A stretch of DNA of 64,000 nt from Tenrec ecaudatus (lineage: Eukaryota; Chordata; Mammalia; Afrosoricida; Tenrecidae). Of the stretch, positions 1-10,907 are shown piece by piece. The stretch's first letter is position 1, and each line of letters starts with the position of its first letter. The position numbers and the translations under genes were made by a program. A model generated the notes under the pieces. That model had not been told where the DNA came from. It saw only the letters and a list, made by a program, of their open reading frames with translations, and made no database searches. The stretch spans positions 108,219,739 through 108,283,738 of the forward strand of contig NC_134540.1 in the NCBI RefSeq assembly GCF_050624435.1. The letters are read 5' to 3'.

Positions 1-666
1 TGAACTATCTTGAAGCTCAGTTCTGCTCATTTTAATTGAAGATTTGGGAAGGAGAAGAGTCACTGCAACACTTGTGCCTCAGGTTCTTACTGACCAAGAA
101 AAAGAGCTTTGAGTGGGAACATGCTGTGCTTTGCAAGAACAGCCCCAAAGCAACACACTTTTTTTCCAAGGTCATTACTGGTGATGAGACATGGTGCTAT
201 ACGTATGACCCCAAAAGCAAATATCAATCAAGCCAATAGAAGATGCCATTGCCACCTCACCCCACAAAAAGCTCATTGAGTGAAATCAAAGATAAAGATA
301 AGACATTTGTTTCATTGATGTGAGGGGGATAGTGAATTTGGGGTTCATTCCGCTAGGTCAGTCTGTTACTCAATCTTTCTATTTAGAGGTTCAGAAAACG
401 TAGTGTAACAGTGTGTGAAGAGAAAGGCCTGATCTGTGGCAGACTGGTGACTGACTTTGCTACCATGACAATTCACCTGCTCACACACCCATCTCCATGT
501 GCTAGTTTTGGGGGGGGGGAGGGAACAGCATACCTCTCTTGCCCCACGCACCTGATTCACCTGACCTCGCTCTGTGCAACTTTTTTTTGTTTCTGTGAAT
601 GAACAGGGACAAGAAAAGACAGCAATTTGATGACCTAGAGGAAGTGAAGAAAAAACAAGGGACTTT
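1..666 (+). mobile_element. mariner transposon remnant (3' half)
   Basis: The sequence starts inside a mariner-family DNA transposon. Positions 147-236 translate in a transposase catalytic-core style, with VITGDETWCYTYDP, the usual surroundings of the second-third of a mariner transposase. Long blocks match the complete mariner at 60109-62911, for example the stretch from about 1-60 against 60566 onward, and 395-663 against 60890 onward and 62030 onward. The frame is broken by stops after position 239. The right terminal inverted repeat is not visible, so the copy is 5' cut by the window and 3' truncated near 666. Confidence 0.8.
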
Positions 667-1729
667 TCTTGTTCTCCTGATCAGAGTTTACATTCTCTCT
701 GTAGACTTCAAACCATGTACAAGTCAGGGAAGAGGTACAGAACACAGCTACCAGCGCTAGCACACCGAAAGCCCTTCGTCCCTGTCCTGGATATAACAAA
801 AGGAAACAGCCATGCTAACGAATCAACGTTAAGGTTTTCCAGAAACATAAAGGAAAAGGAGTTCCCTCCATCTGTACCAAGGGCTGTGCTACCCTCTTCT
901 CCCAGGTGTGAGGCTCTGAAGCATCCGCTTCCATTTTTGGTGTATTTAGTTTGTTTTCTCTAGTGTTTCAGAAGCGCCTCCTGCATCTCTCCTCATCCTG
1001 GGGATGAGAAACTCAGCAGAAGTAACAGAGGCTGTTTGTCCTCAGTTGACCTCCAAAGAAACTAGGACATTGAGAGACTAAGACGGCAAAGTCTTTCAAT
1101 AGCGCACCAGTGGTCAAGTCTGGCTTTCAGTGGCATCTCTCCAAACAGCCAGAATCAGTGTCAAACCACCAGTCCAGGCCTTTCCTAGATGCTCTGAGTG
1201 TTTACTCAGCCACTAAGTGTTCTGCCCAAAGTGGACTCCACCCATTGGTGAGCTCAGGCAATTAAATATTCATTCATACAGTTGGGAATGACATATCCAA
1301 ACAGCCCATGAAGTCTAGTTGAATTTCCTCCAAGCTTACAGGTGCCAGGCCACTGGCCAAACATAGCAGTGACCTGTGGGTGGGTGGAAGGGAATGTTTT
1401 TCCAGGGCACCGGCATCCTAGCCAGAAGCAATAATGAAGGACACTGTGGTATTGTGAGAAAAGGATAGGTTCACGTCATAGTGAATCAGATTGGGGTCTA
1501 TTCTCCAATTCTTTCTACTTGCATGATCTTGAACAAATTCCTTACTATCTAGGGGACTCGGTTTACTCATCTGCAAAGTAAACATAATGATAACACAGCT
1601 CACCAAAATTTTTTTCTGGGTGTCCTGCTCATGGACTTGGGGGTGCTAATTCAAAAAATTGCGTTGGATAGACTGCATCAGATTTAATATAGATATCGTG
1701 TTCCACTGTATTTTCAGCTATTAAGTTAT
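667..1729. other. intergenic, nothing recognised
   Basis: About 1 kb of mixed composition. Short open frames (for example at 715-963) lack family resemblance, splice context or codon structure that I can support. No repeat family is recognised here. Confidence 0.5.
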
Positions 1730-2610
1730 ACTAATTTTTTAACAATTTTATTGATGTATAATGCACATATTGTACAATTCAATAGTTAATCATATTAAAA
1801 AGTGTTGTGCAATCATCACCACAAATATTTTAGAACATTTCTTCTATCTTATACTCCCCGTATACTCCCCATATCCCTCCAATTTCCCCTACCTTCCTCT
1901 CTAGAAACCACGAATCCAGTTGCTGTCTTTTTAGCTTTACCTATTCTGGATTTCATATACAGAAAAACATATCAAACAACAATAACAAAACAGAAAAAAA
2001 CCTCAATATAAAAGAAAGCAGAACATATTTTAAAAACTAGGGCAAATTTAAAAGGGTCCAATAGATATTAAATGATAAGGTGCTAAGTTTTAACCGAGCT
2101 TCATCTGCAATAATCCATTCTCCAGTGCACGCTGCATGAGAGCAGAGGCTAGTCACACCCCTGGCCTATGGTGAGAAGGAATTCACCAGAGGCTTAATCC
2201 ATGTTTGGATGCTGAGAAGGCATCTGGGGCTTCCATTGTCATCCACAATCTTCAGCAAACTGGTGTTAACAATTTAAGCTCTTATACACCATTCCCTCCT
2301 CGGATTTTATTATTTACAATCCTTGGATCACACAGGCTGGTGCAGTTCTTCCATGTGGACTTAGCAGACACCTCACTTTAGCAGATAAGCCTTTAAATTC
2401 CCAGATGCAATTATTTTTGACAGGCCACCATCTGGTTTCTTCCCCTCACTTTGTTATGGCACCTATATCTTCAATAATCTCTTCATGAGTGTGAGCATCA
2501 AGCAGACCCATGTCATAAAAATGAATTATTCTTAGATCAAGGCTAGAATTAATTGTGAGCCCCAAATCCATTCATTTATCTCTGATTTAGATATGTATAT
2601 TCACTTAGGG
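1730..2610 (-). mobile_element. old L1 3' end, antisense
   Basis: It starts with a T-rich stretch followed by AACAATTTTATTGATGTATA, the reverse-complement look of an old L1 tail. The 2225-2560 part (shared blocks such as cacaggctggtgcagttctt and gagcatcaagcagaccca) is a diverged relative of the 3'UTR modules at 39060-39400 and 4740-5050. Strongly decayed. Boundaries are approximate. Confidence 0.6.
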
Positions 2611-2892
2611 GTATCATTATTTTTTTATGAAAGGGCATATTGTCAATCATGCCCAGAGAGCAAAAATTACTTCTATCGATACCATTATTAATTTAGTGAT
2701 GGGTATAGAATATAAAACACTGTTGAGAAAATGAAGTTATACAAATGTAGGCCACTTATAAACTGCAATTCAGAGACACTCATGTGTGTATAAGAAAAAG
2801 CTGTATGGTAAAGGAAATAGAGGGAAACTGCATGAATTATTAATTGTACAAATCACTTTCAAGTGACTGAACGCTATTTACACAATCCCACT

Positions 2893-2992
2893 TTCTCACT
2901 GCCATTGAGGAAATACTGACTCATAGCAACCTCTTACGGGTTCCAAGACTGTAACTATTGCAGGAGTAGAAAGCCAAGTCTCCCACCCACAA
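2893..2992 (-). repeat. AfroSINE-like fragment, antisense
   Basis: Reads as the reverse complement of the SINE body: a ctgactcatagcaac block, then the gtagaaagccaagtctccc block typical of the other antisense copies (17560, 33058). The promoter-box half is missing. Confidence 0.6.
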
Positions 2993-3493
2993 ACAATAGA
3001 GATTGGTAATAGGGAAAAACCTTCAATAACCTTAATTCACAAAGGCAGAACCATACTTATCCAATTAATAGATGTCTTAATAAACCAAGGAGAACATTAA
3101 AATAATAAATATATGGTATCCTAGATCGCCATTTATTAGACTCCCTCAGGGTAAGAGATCTGAACCAAAGTCCAATGACCTCCAATTCCATAACTTTGGG
3201 ATAGCGGTGTTCTGCTTCTTTCCACACTAGGAAGTTTCAGCCTTAAATCCAAGGGTTACGGGTGAGTTTGAAGTTAAGCCCAGCTCACTTAATGGATTTC
3301 TTCTCTCAAATTATATAATTTTATAATCCAGGTTCCCAAGCAATGAGGTAGAGAGCCTGCCTAGTATCTGTGAACCATATGTCACCTCCTCTATTTGCAC
3401 ACCTTAAAAAACACTTCAACAGAAGAAACCTCAGCTCAGCTGGTGTCAGTTTTTCAAGATGGGGCGGGGGGCGGGGGAGGATGAGAAGACCAT
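2993..3493. other. intergenic, nothing recognised
   Basis: AT-rich host sequence between two repeats. No coding, RNA or repeat signal that I can support. Confidence 0.4.
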
Positions 3494-3965
3494 TCAGTTG
3501 TTGCCTGCGGTAGTTACACAATCTGCTATTGACTTGAGACTATTGAGAGTGAAGGAGTGGAGTTTAGCCTGTCGATTGGATCTCAGCTTGATGACCTTAC
3601 TTGAAAGTGCTATGGAGATTAATATCTCATTGGAGGCCAGACACACACTCACTCTCTGCTTGGTCTTCCTGTTGACAAGCCACATGGAGGTATGCTGATG
3701 GAGTCAGAGCATTGGAGGTGCAGGAGTCACGTGGAGACCCACACAAGTACTGAGATGCTTCCACTACCACTGGATCCACAAGACTTTCCACCCACTGGCC
3801 TGTGATCGTCCTGCATTTTGCATCATTGCATGTGTTGCATGAGTCTGAAGATAAATTTATTGACTGGTATCAGACATATTGGCTAATATCAGATTAATGG
3901 ACTTAATCTGCACTGGGCTGGGATGCTTTCTTAATATACAATTACTCTTTATATAAAGCTCTTTT
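3494..3965 (+). repeat. dispersed repeat, left part (L1M-3'-end-like, split)
   Basis: Left part of a roughly 540-bp dispersed repeat whose right part resumes at 5208-5275. Two further sense copies lie at 30385-31258 and 62348-62843. Shared landmarks are a starting gyagttacacaat-type block, gagatgcttccac, ggatccacaagact, ggcctgtgatc, a tctgaag block and a tttatataaagctctttc block, ending in ctaacaca without a poly-A. The layout resembles the 3' ends of old placental L1 (L1MA/L1MB-type) by general knowledge, but I cannot name the family with certainty. Confidence 0.65.
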
Positions 3966-5220
3966 TTCTCTTTTTTATTGGGGGGGCGGTTATTACCACA
4001 ATCCATACATATATCCACTGTGTTAAACACATTTGTACATATATTGCCATCATCATTTTCAAAACATTATCTGTGTTAGTCTGGGTACTTTAGAGAAACA
4101 AATCCACAGAAACTCATGTATAGGAGAGAGTTTCATTTAAAGGTTAAGTGCACATCAAGAAAACATCCCAACCCAGTGCTGCACAAGTCCAACATTAACC
4201 CATATGTCCAACACCAATCCACAAAGTCCTCCTCCATCTCACAAAACACACATTATGATGCAGACTGCAGGAGGGTATCAACTCATTCTCCCTCCACACG
4301 CGCTCCCTCATGAACACATGATAATTTACAAACTTTTTTCCCATGTCTTACACTGACTACTGTCTCCCTTTATCCACTTTTCTGTTGTCGATCCCCCTGG
4401 GAGGGAGTTATGTGTAGATCATTGTGATTGATTCCCTCCTTTCTCTCCCCACCTTCCCCTTGCCCTCCTGGTATTGCTACTCTCATTATTGGTCCTGAGG
4501 GGTTTATCTGTCCTTGATTCCGCATTGCGAGCTCTTTTCTGTACCAGTATACATGCTCTGGTCTAGCCGGATTTGTGAAGTAGTATTGTGGTCATGATAG
4601 TGGTGGGGAGGAAGCATTTAATCGGTGCTATTATGCACCCTGACTGGCTCATCTCTTCCCTGTGACCCTTCTGTAAGGGGATGTCCAATTGTCTACAGAT
4701 GGGTCTCCACTCTGCACTCCCCATCATTCACATTGATATGATTTTTTTGTTCTGGGTCTTTGGTGCCTGATACCTGATCCCATCAACAACTCATGATCAC
4801 ACAGGCTGGTGTGCTTTTTCTATGTGGGCATTGTTCCTTCTCAGCTAGATGGCTGCTTGTTTATCTTCAAGCCTTTAAGACCCAAGATGCTATATATTTT
4901 TTATAGCTGGGCACCATCAGTTTCTTCACCACATTTGCTTGGGCACCCATTTTGTCTTCAATGATCATGTTGGGAAGATGAGCATCACAGAATGTCGGGT
5001 TACTAGAACAAAGTGTTCTTGCATTGAGGGAGTACTTGAGTAGAGGGCCAATGTCCATCTGCTATCTCAATACTTAACATATAAATATATGTACATAGAT
5101 CTATTTCCCTATCTTTATATATAAATATATTTATATATGTATATGCCTGTATTTAGACCTCTATAAGTGCCCTTTGCTGCCTAGTTCTTTCCTCTATTTC
5201 CTTTACCATAGAGCTCTTTC
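3957..5220 (-). mobile_element. 5'-truncated L1 3' end inserted in the repeat
   Basis: About 1.2 kb of L1 3'UTR in antisense: polyA-signal complement ttttttattgggggggcg at the left, then the conserved modules (ccagggagggagtt, tctggtctagccggattt, aggctggtgtgctttttc, tcaagcctttaagacccaa, AT-rich tataaatatat). The interrupted repeat has agctctttt at 3957 and agctctttc at 5212, an 8-9 bp target-site duplication. This dates the L1 as younger than the flanking repeat. Confidence 0.85.
4077..4302 (-). repeat. inverted fragment of the dispersed repeat inside the L1 tail
   Basis: Reverse complement of the 3' part of the repeat seen at 62610-62843: tctgtgttagtctgggtac pairs with the family terminus, and ggaggactttgtggattgg (62680 region) appears here as its complement near 4216. 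It interrupts L1 3'UTR sequence that continues on both sides, so it was inserted after, or arrived with, that L1. Confidence 0.7.
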
Positions 5221-5275
5221 TTATACACATATGAGTGTCTCTGAATTTGGTTCTGTAGTCAGCCCAGACTAACAC
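5208..5275 (+). repeat. dispersed repeat, right part
   Basis: Continuation of the element at 3494-3965 after the L1 insertion: agctctttcttatacaca, then a tctgtagtcagcccagacta block and terminal acaca. Same terminus as 31197-31258 and 62780-62843. Confidence 0.7.
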
Positions 5276-5814
5276 ACAACTGTACAATATTGTGCTAAGG
5301 AAACCCAAATCGGAAGACACTCCAACAAGAGTAATAAGTGCACCTTACTGGAAATTCATTCAAGTTAATATGGGGGGAGATGGGCATATATATCTCAGAT
5401 ATAGAGAGTATATTTCTGTCGGCGGGTAAACAGGGAGAATTTCTCCCCATTTAAGGGAAAAATCCTTAACCGGACTTATATAGAATATGCCCATACTATA
5501 TTCATAATTGGACATTTTTGATCCAGCCTTTGGTGAACCAGGCCATGTGCTGTAGACGACTGGGGCTATTAGACTCTGTCCTTTCAAGGTGTAGAACCTC
5601 CTTCATAAGTCACACAAGAAGGATTCAATAAGGAAACCCCCACTAAGTTATACTAATTTAGTAATTGATCATACTAGTTTTAAGTATAAGAAGAATTCCA
5701 ATCCACAAATTACAGGATAATAGCAAATAGGAAAGATTATTGGGAAAATACAATAGGAAAGAGGTAAGAAATAGTTGAAAAAGAATTCAATTTTAAGGAA
5801 TTTCCAGGGGGAGC
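5276..5814. other. intergenic, nothing recognised
   Basis: AT-rich. A short reverse open frame (5360-5587) has no recognisable protein features. Confidence 0.4.
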
Positions 5815-6005
5815 TGATATAGCCCCTGGTTTAGCTAGCTGGCATATTGAGCTGCCAATTATAAGGTCAGTGGTTTGAACCTACCAGTTATTTTGCGCCT
5901 ATGAAATATTTAAAAGTTTTGAAACCCCAGCGAGTGGTTCTTCTATGTCCAGTAGGGCCGTTGTTAATTAGAATTGATTAGATGGCAGTGTGTTATTTTT
6001 CTTTT
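5815..6005 (+). repeat. AfroSINE, sense
   Basis: tRNA-derived SINE layout: degenerate A-box area (ccctggtttagctagctgg), B-box-like ggtttgaacctaccag near 5872-5887, a gaaaccccagcgagtggtt region and a terminal gattagatggcagtg tail. Diverged (old) copy. Confidence 0.75.
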
Positions 6006-7760
6006 TGGTGTGGAAGGCTGTGTAATGTATACGCCCTGCACCTCAATTGGGTTGAAAATACAGATCATCATGAGAATTGCCTAAGTAAGCATAAGAATTC
6101 TTACCACTTATTGAATTAAGCTCTTTTCCTAAAACAACTAACCCAAGATCTACAAGGCCTGGCAATATCATGGGTTTGAGCAGCACATAAAGACTTGTGA
6201 TTGCATTTGTCTGGTTTCATGTGAGCGGAATTAAATGTGGTGGGGTTTGTTGTTTTTTTTTTGGCTTATTTTTGGTTTTGTGTTGTTTGGGGAGCGTTAA
6301 CACACACACACAAGAAATCTTGATTTTTTTAAGTGAGTGAGCAGAGTGAAAAGTGGTTTATGTCATGTTGTTTATCTCAAAGACTAGACTTGATAGGGGG
6401 AAACTGGTGGCATTTTTAAGAATAAGCAGAACAAATATACCCAGAAAAGTTTAGCATTTGAGACACCAAAATGTGTGTTGGCAGTGTAATACTACCTCAG
6501 GGGATGGTTGTGGAGTTTTGAGATCACCGAAACAACAAAGCTGGTGCAGTGTCCGACTACAGTGAAAACCCAGTTGCCATGGAGTGGCAGCTGATGGTGA
6601 CAACCGGAGTCTCAGAATAGACTTACTATCCATAAGATTTTAAATGAATGGTTTTTCAGAAGCAGATAGTTGATTCTTTCTTTTGAGGCATCTTTTTTTA
6701 GCTGTCAAGTGCATTAATTAGTTGCACCAACCAAGGACCCAACCCATATGCCTGGCAATAGATAGAGTTAAATAGGTGATAATATTGAGCAAAGCTTTCC
6801 CCAAAGGAGTTGAAGGTTTCAGTTCTCCATCAAGATTGCTGTTGAGACACCAGTGGCAGTGTAGCCAGACAAGCAGGGAATAAGATGAAAAGATGCCAGC
6901 CTGGAAGACAAACTCCAATCCCATATTGCTCTGTAGCTTCGGACAAGTCCTTGTCAAATCTCTATTTATCTAATTCTAAGATGGACTTGGTCCATGTTGT
7001 CAATGATTAGAGGTTTTTGGTTTTATTCATTCCACTGTCACTTTTTATGAAGTTTTTGAGATAATAGAGTCTCTTTCTTCATCCAGATCTCATGGGTGAA
7101 CGTCACTGGAGCCCAACACAGATCATATAGAATCTATAGCTAGTAGTTCTCAAAAACTCAGCTAACAAATCTTTATTATATACTTAATCACAAATCCCAC
7201 ATCCATGTAATGTATAAAAGTTTAGGACAAAATAATAGACCTGCAATGTCCAATGCTCAAGTTCTTCCAGTTTTCAGTCAACGTTTACTTTAGTTCCTAA
7301 ACAGTATTTACGAGGGAAATATTTCTTGGAAATACTTTTGACTCCATGAAATGAAAAGAGCTAGAGAACCCTGTATCAGAATATTCTTTTTCCAGGCCTC
7401 CCAGGTGGACAGAGTCTAAGAGTTACCTGACCTCTGTACACCCAAGAAATGGCCTGACTCCCCACTGAACAACATGGATTTGCAGTGAATTTGTAACTTC
7501 CATATGCACAACTATCATGAAATATGCCAACAAGGCTCACTTAAGGAACCAATGGAGGATTTAAATAAAAATCTCCCAAGAAAGGAATCATTTTGCTACT
7601 GGAACTACTGCCCCAATTTTGGTTTAAAAAATCATGAGAAATTCTGCTAGACATTAACGTTCCTACAGCTCTGTGGCTCCTTCCTATCCACTTTCTGCTA
7701 GAGGAACGACTAACAATACATATTGTCATTCAAATAATAGGCTGTTTAAACCTCCCTATT
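6006..7760. other. intergenic with short simple repeats
   Basis: Contains a T-rich tract near 6248-6260 and a short (CA) run at 6300-6313. I see no gene or clear repeat family in the remaining 1.5 kb. Several 60-80 residue frames on the minus strand look like chance. Confidence 0.45.
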
Positions 7761-7773
7761 AAAAGACTCCCAA

Positions 7774-9780
7774 CTTCTGGGAAGATTGCAGACCAAGGGA
7801 CCCAAATACTCTGAGAGCTCTTTCAAACAAGGCAGGTTTGGTGTCCAGGTAGTTGAGTGGTAGGAGTCTGCTGAGTGAAATATCCCCCCAGGAGAGCACT
7901 CCACCCCATCCCTCCCCCACCCATGCATGCATCCTGAACCGGGGTCTCAGTGACCTAGGATCCAATTTGTGGGACATCTCAGGTCACTAGGCTGCTGACT
8001 CCTCCGCCGAGACTAGCTATAGCCCCACTCCATCCCCAGACCGGAACCCCACGCCCAGAGTCGCTTGCCTGCTCTTCAAGAAATGCGCTGTGGTGGCGGG
8101 ACCCCCCTAAAGCAGCTGCCTACTCATGGGACCCCACTAGGGGAGAAGCTTCCCTTTCCCGCAAGTCCCCTCTCCCCACGTGGCAGCACTCTGCCCTTGG
8201 GCCCGTGTCCCTCCCTCCATCCATCCAAGGCCTAGGTAACTGACCTGCAGGCCACTGGGGGTCACAGGGACCATCCACCCACATGGCTGCCTGGGACCTC
8301 TCCACTGGCCCCCATTTGACCAGCCGCCCACCCCTGTCAGCTTAGCTCCCATTACACTCCTGGCTGTAACCTGCGCTATGCACTTCCTGCTGGTGCCAGC
8401 CTGCAGCCGGAGCCCACCCCGCTTCTATCCCTGACACTGCATTTCCACCGGAGCCACGTCAGGCTGGCCTACATGACCAGGAGCCCTGTGTCGGTGGCCC
8501 AGAGCACTAAGCAGCCGGCCGCGGGGTGCCCCTTCCAGCGCTGACAGCCCCAGGTATAACAGTGGGCGCTCCTGCCTACTGGGAGCAAGAGCGACAGGGC
8601 TGTGCACTCCTACCGGAGCGGCTTTGCCCTCCCTGGTGCACTGCGGGCTTTGCAGCGGCCTGCGGCTCCGAGCTCTGAGCCTGCCATGACACATTCCTCC
8701 CAGGGAGGAGGGCAGGTGCCATTGCCCCTGTTTCCCTCCAGAGCCGCCACTGTCCCATCCTGCTCGAACTACGTTGCTGAAGAGCCTGCAGCTGCTCAGG
8801 GCCAGGGGCTCAAGGGAAAAGCCTGCTAGGGAGCCTAGGACGTGGACTGGAGCCGTCTGTGCACTCTGGCCGGCTCTAACCACTGCGGAACCCTGCAGGA
8901 TCCCCAGCATCAGCTCCTAAGCCTGCCCCAGCCCTTCCCAGCCGGCATAGGAGGCGGGCGCTGCGACTTGTGTCTCCCTCAGCATCCCTTATGGCCCAGC
9001 CTTTTCTTGCCAGTGCAGGAGGCTCGCCCCTGTGGGGCTTCTCCCCCTGAGAACCCTCTCCCCACAGGCTCAACTCTACAGGTATGCTGGGACCTGGGAG
9101 TGCTTGCTGAAATGAAGAGCATCTTCCCTCCACATAGCCCGGCTCCGGCTCCGGAGCCCAGATCAGCACCGCGTCCCATGGCAGCGAGGCCTTGCCCACC
9201 TCCGCCTAGCTGGAACTTGGAGAGAAAAGAAGGGGGGAGGGGAATTTAATTATATATATATATAAATATATTCTTATGCTGATTTGTCTCTTTTCTTTCT
9301 TTTACTTTCTGAGTTTTCGTTTCTCTCTTCTTTCTTCCTCCTTTTTCATTATTGCTATTACTTCTTCCCCTTTTCTATAGGTTTTCCTTCTATCTCTTTT
9401 TTCTCCTTCTACATCGACTATTATCACTTCTTTTCTCTCCTCTTTTATAGCTTTTCATTATTTCTCTCGATATTTTTTTCTTTTTCCTCCCAAACTTCTG
9501 TTAAAAATTATTTTTTCAATTTTTAACTTTTTTTTTTTATTACTATAAAAAGGTGTGCTAAGGGTACCCTGACAGACCAGGTCAAAGCAGCCTGGGGGCA
9601 CTCACTGAGGCTCCAGTCCCCACTCCAGTCACTGAAACATCTCACCACTGAGAGTCACTAAGCCTTCGGGGAACTCTGCCTACACAGCAGTCTGAACCAT
9701 CCTTATAGTAGGTCATAGGCAGTCTCCTGAAAGAATCCTTAACAGTAACACAGATAAGGTTCCCCTGGCCTCCCAGAAGC
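7774..9780 (+). promoter_or_regulatory. L1 copy A 5'UTR (internal promoter region)
   Basis: About 2.0 kb. The first 450 bp align with the 5' end of copy B (for example actctgagagctc at 7810 and gagtgaaatatcccccc at 7873). The copy B YY1-like start is degraded here to ggaagattgcag. The 8000-9230 part is GC-rich but has few CpG dinucleotides, as expected for an old methylated promoter. Long frames within it (8425-8910 minus, 8842-9249 plus) are explained by GC-rich composition, not by host exons. Confidence 0.8.
9270..9545 (+). repeat. AT run and long pyrimidine tract in L1 copy A 5'UTR
   Basis: A (TA)n run at 9249-9270 precedes about 260 bp of nearly pure C/T (tttctttcttttactttctg style) ending in poly-T at 9529-9539. 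It sits between the GC-rich promoter and ORF1. Copy B has no counterpart at the same place. It yields a spurious Phe/Ser-rich 80-residue frame. Confidence 0.85.
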
Positions 9781-10737
9781 ATGGGGCCTATGAAAGGATC
9801 AAGGAAAAATCAACAGACCACATCACTCCCAACAAAAAAAACCAGAGAAATAAAACATAGTGGCAGAGCTAACATCTCTCAGAGAAGAAACAGATACAGA
9901 TCTGCCACAGAAGGAAATCTTCAGAAGTCTGCTTGCAGTAATGCAGGAGCTGAGAGAAGCAACCCAGAATAAGGATGCAATGATAGAGATGAAGTCCACA
10001 ATAGAGGGAAGTCCACCACCAAAGGGAACTGCAGGAGCTAAAAGAGGAGATAGCAGAAGCCACACACAAGGTCATAGAATTTCTATTAGGCTTGAGGAGG
10101 CAGAGAACTGTATCAGTGATCTTGAGGACACTCAAACAGACCGAAGCAAGTGAGAAAGACAGTCAGATAGGAAAATTAAAGAAACAAGATAGCCTGAGAT
10201 CAATGGCAGATGCTATGGAGAGGAATAAAATTCAAATAATCGGTCTACCAGAGCACAACACAACACAACACACAAGTCGACAGCCAAGATAGGAAAGAAT
10301 TTCTGGAAGAAAACATTCCCGTCATAACAAGGGAGAACCAGACACTCATACAGGAAGCAGAAAGGATGCCAGCTAAGCTAAATCCCAAGAAGAAAACGCC
10401 AAAACATATAATAGTAAAAATATCCAACCTCGAGGAAAAAGAAAATTTTATGAGCAGCAGGAAAAAGGAAGTCACATACAATGGAGCGCAGGTAAGAATA
10501 TGCTCAGACCTATCAGCAGATACCATGAAGAGGAGGAGAGAATGGAGAAACATCTTCCAAAAGCTGAAAAAAAATACCTCCCCCAGAATTCTGTACCCTG
10601 CCAAGTTATCCATTAAGTTAGATGGTGAGATAAGGGTCTTCCAGGACAAGGAAAGACTCAAAGAATATGCTGCAAGACACCCGACTCTGTGGAAGATACT
10701 GGCTGACTCACTATGGCCAGAGGATCAACCTCCATGA
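9781..10737 (+). pseudogene. L1 ORF1 (RNA-binding chaperone) remnant, copy A
   Basis: L1 ORF1 encodes the trimeric nucleic-acid chaperone that coats L1 RNA. The start ATGGGGCCTATG is chosen because copy B has the same start context. Readable pieces are an N-terminal MGPMKGSRKNQQTTSLPTKK, a coiled-coil part (LEEAENCISDLEDTQTD near 10092-10140), an RRM-like part around 10230-10270 and a C-terminal domain from about 10366 with KISNLEEKE, VTYNGAQVRICSDLS and ILYPAKLS. At least two frame changes separate these. Some 40 residues of C-terminal tail seen in copy B are lost behind the stop at 10735. Confidence 0.9.
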
Positions 10738-10907
10738 ACAACAAACAGGAGACCACCATATAGCCCATCTCCATCTAGAAGCCAACATGCCAGCAACAAT
10801 TACCAGGACAACAGGGTCTCAGATGGAAAGAGGACAAGATAGAAACTCTCCACTCAAACACAGCACACTGATATGCAGTAAGATAAGACCCAAAACACAA
10901 ACAGGGT

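Noticed and set aside
8425-9249. Long GC-rich frames on both strands (up to 161 codons) resembling host exons
   Set aside because: They lie in the L1 copy A 5'UTR, whose start aligns with copy B. Frames on both strands overlap and reflect base composition.
9284-9526. Phe/Ser-rich 80-codon frame resembling a membrane protein
   Set aside because: Translation of a pyrimidine tract; low complexity.
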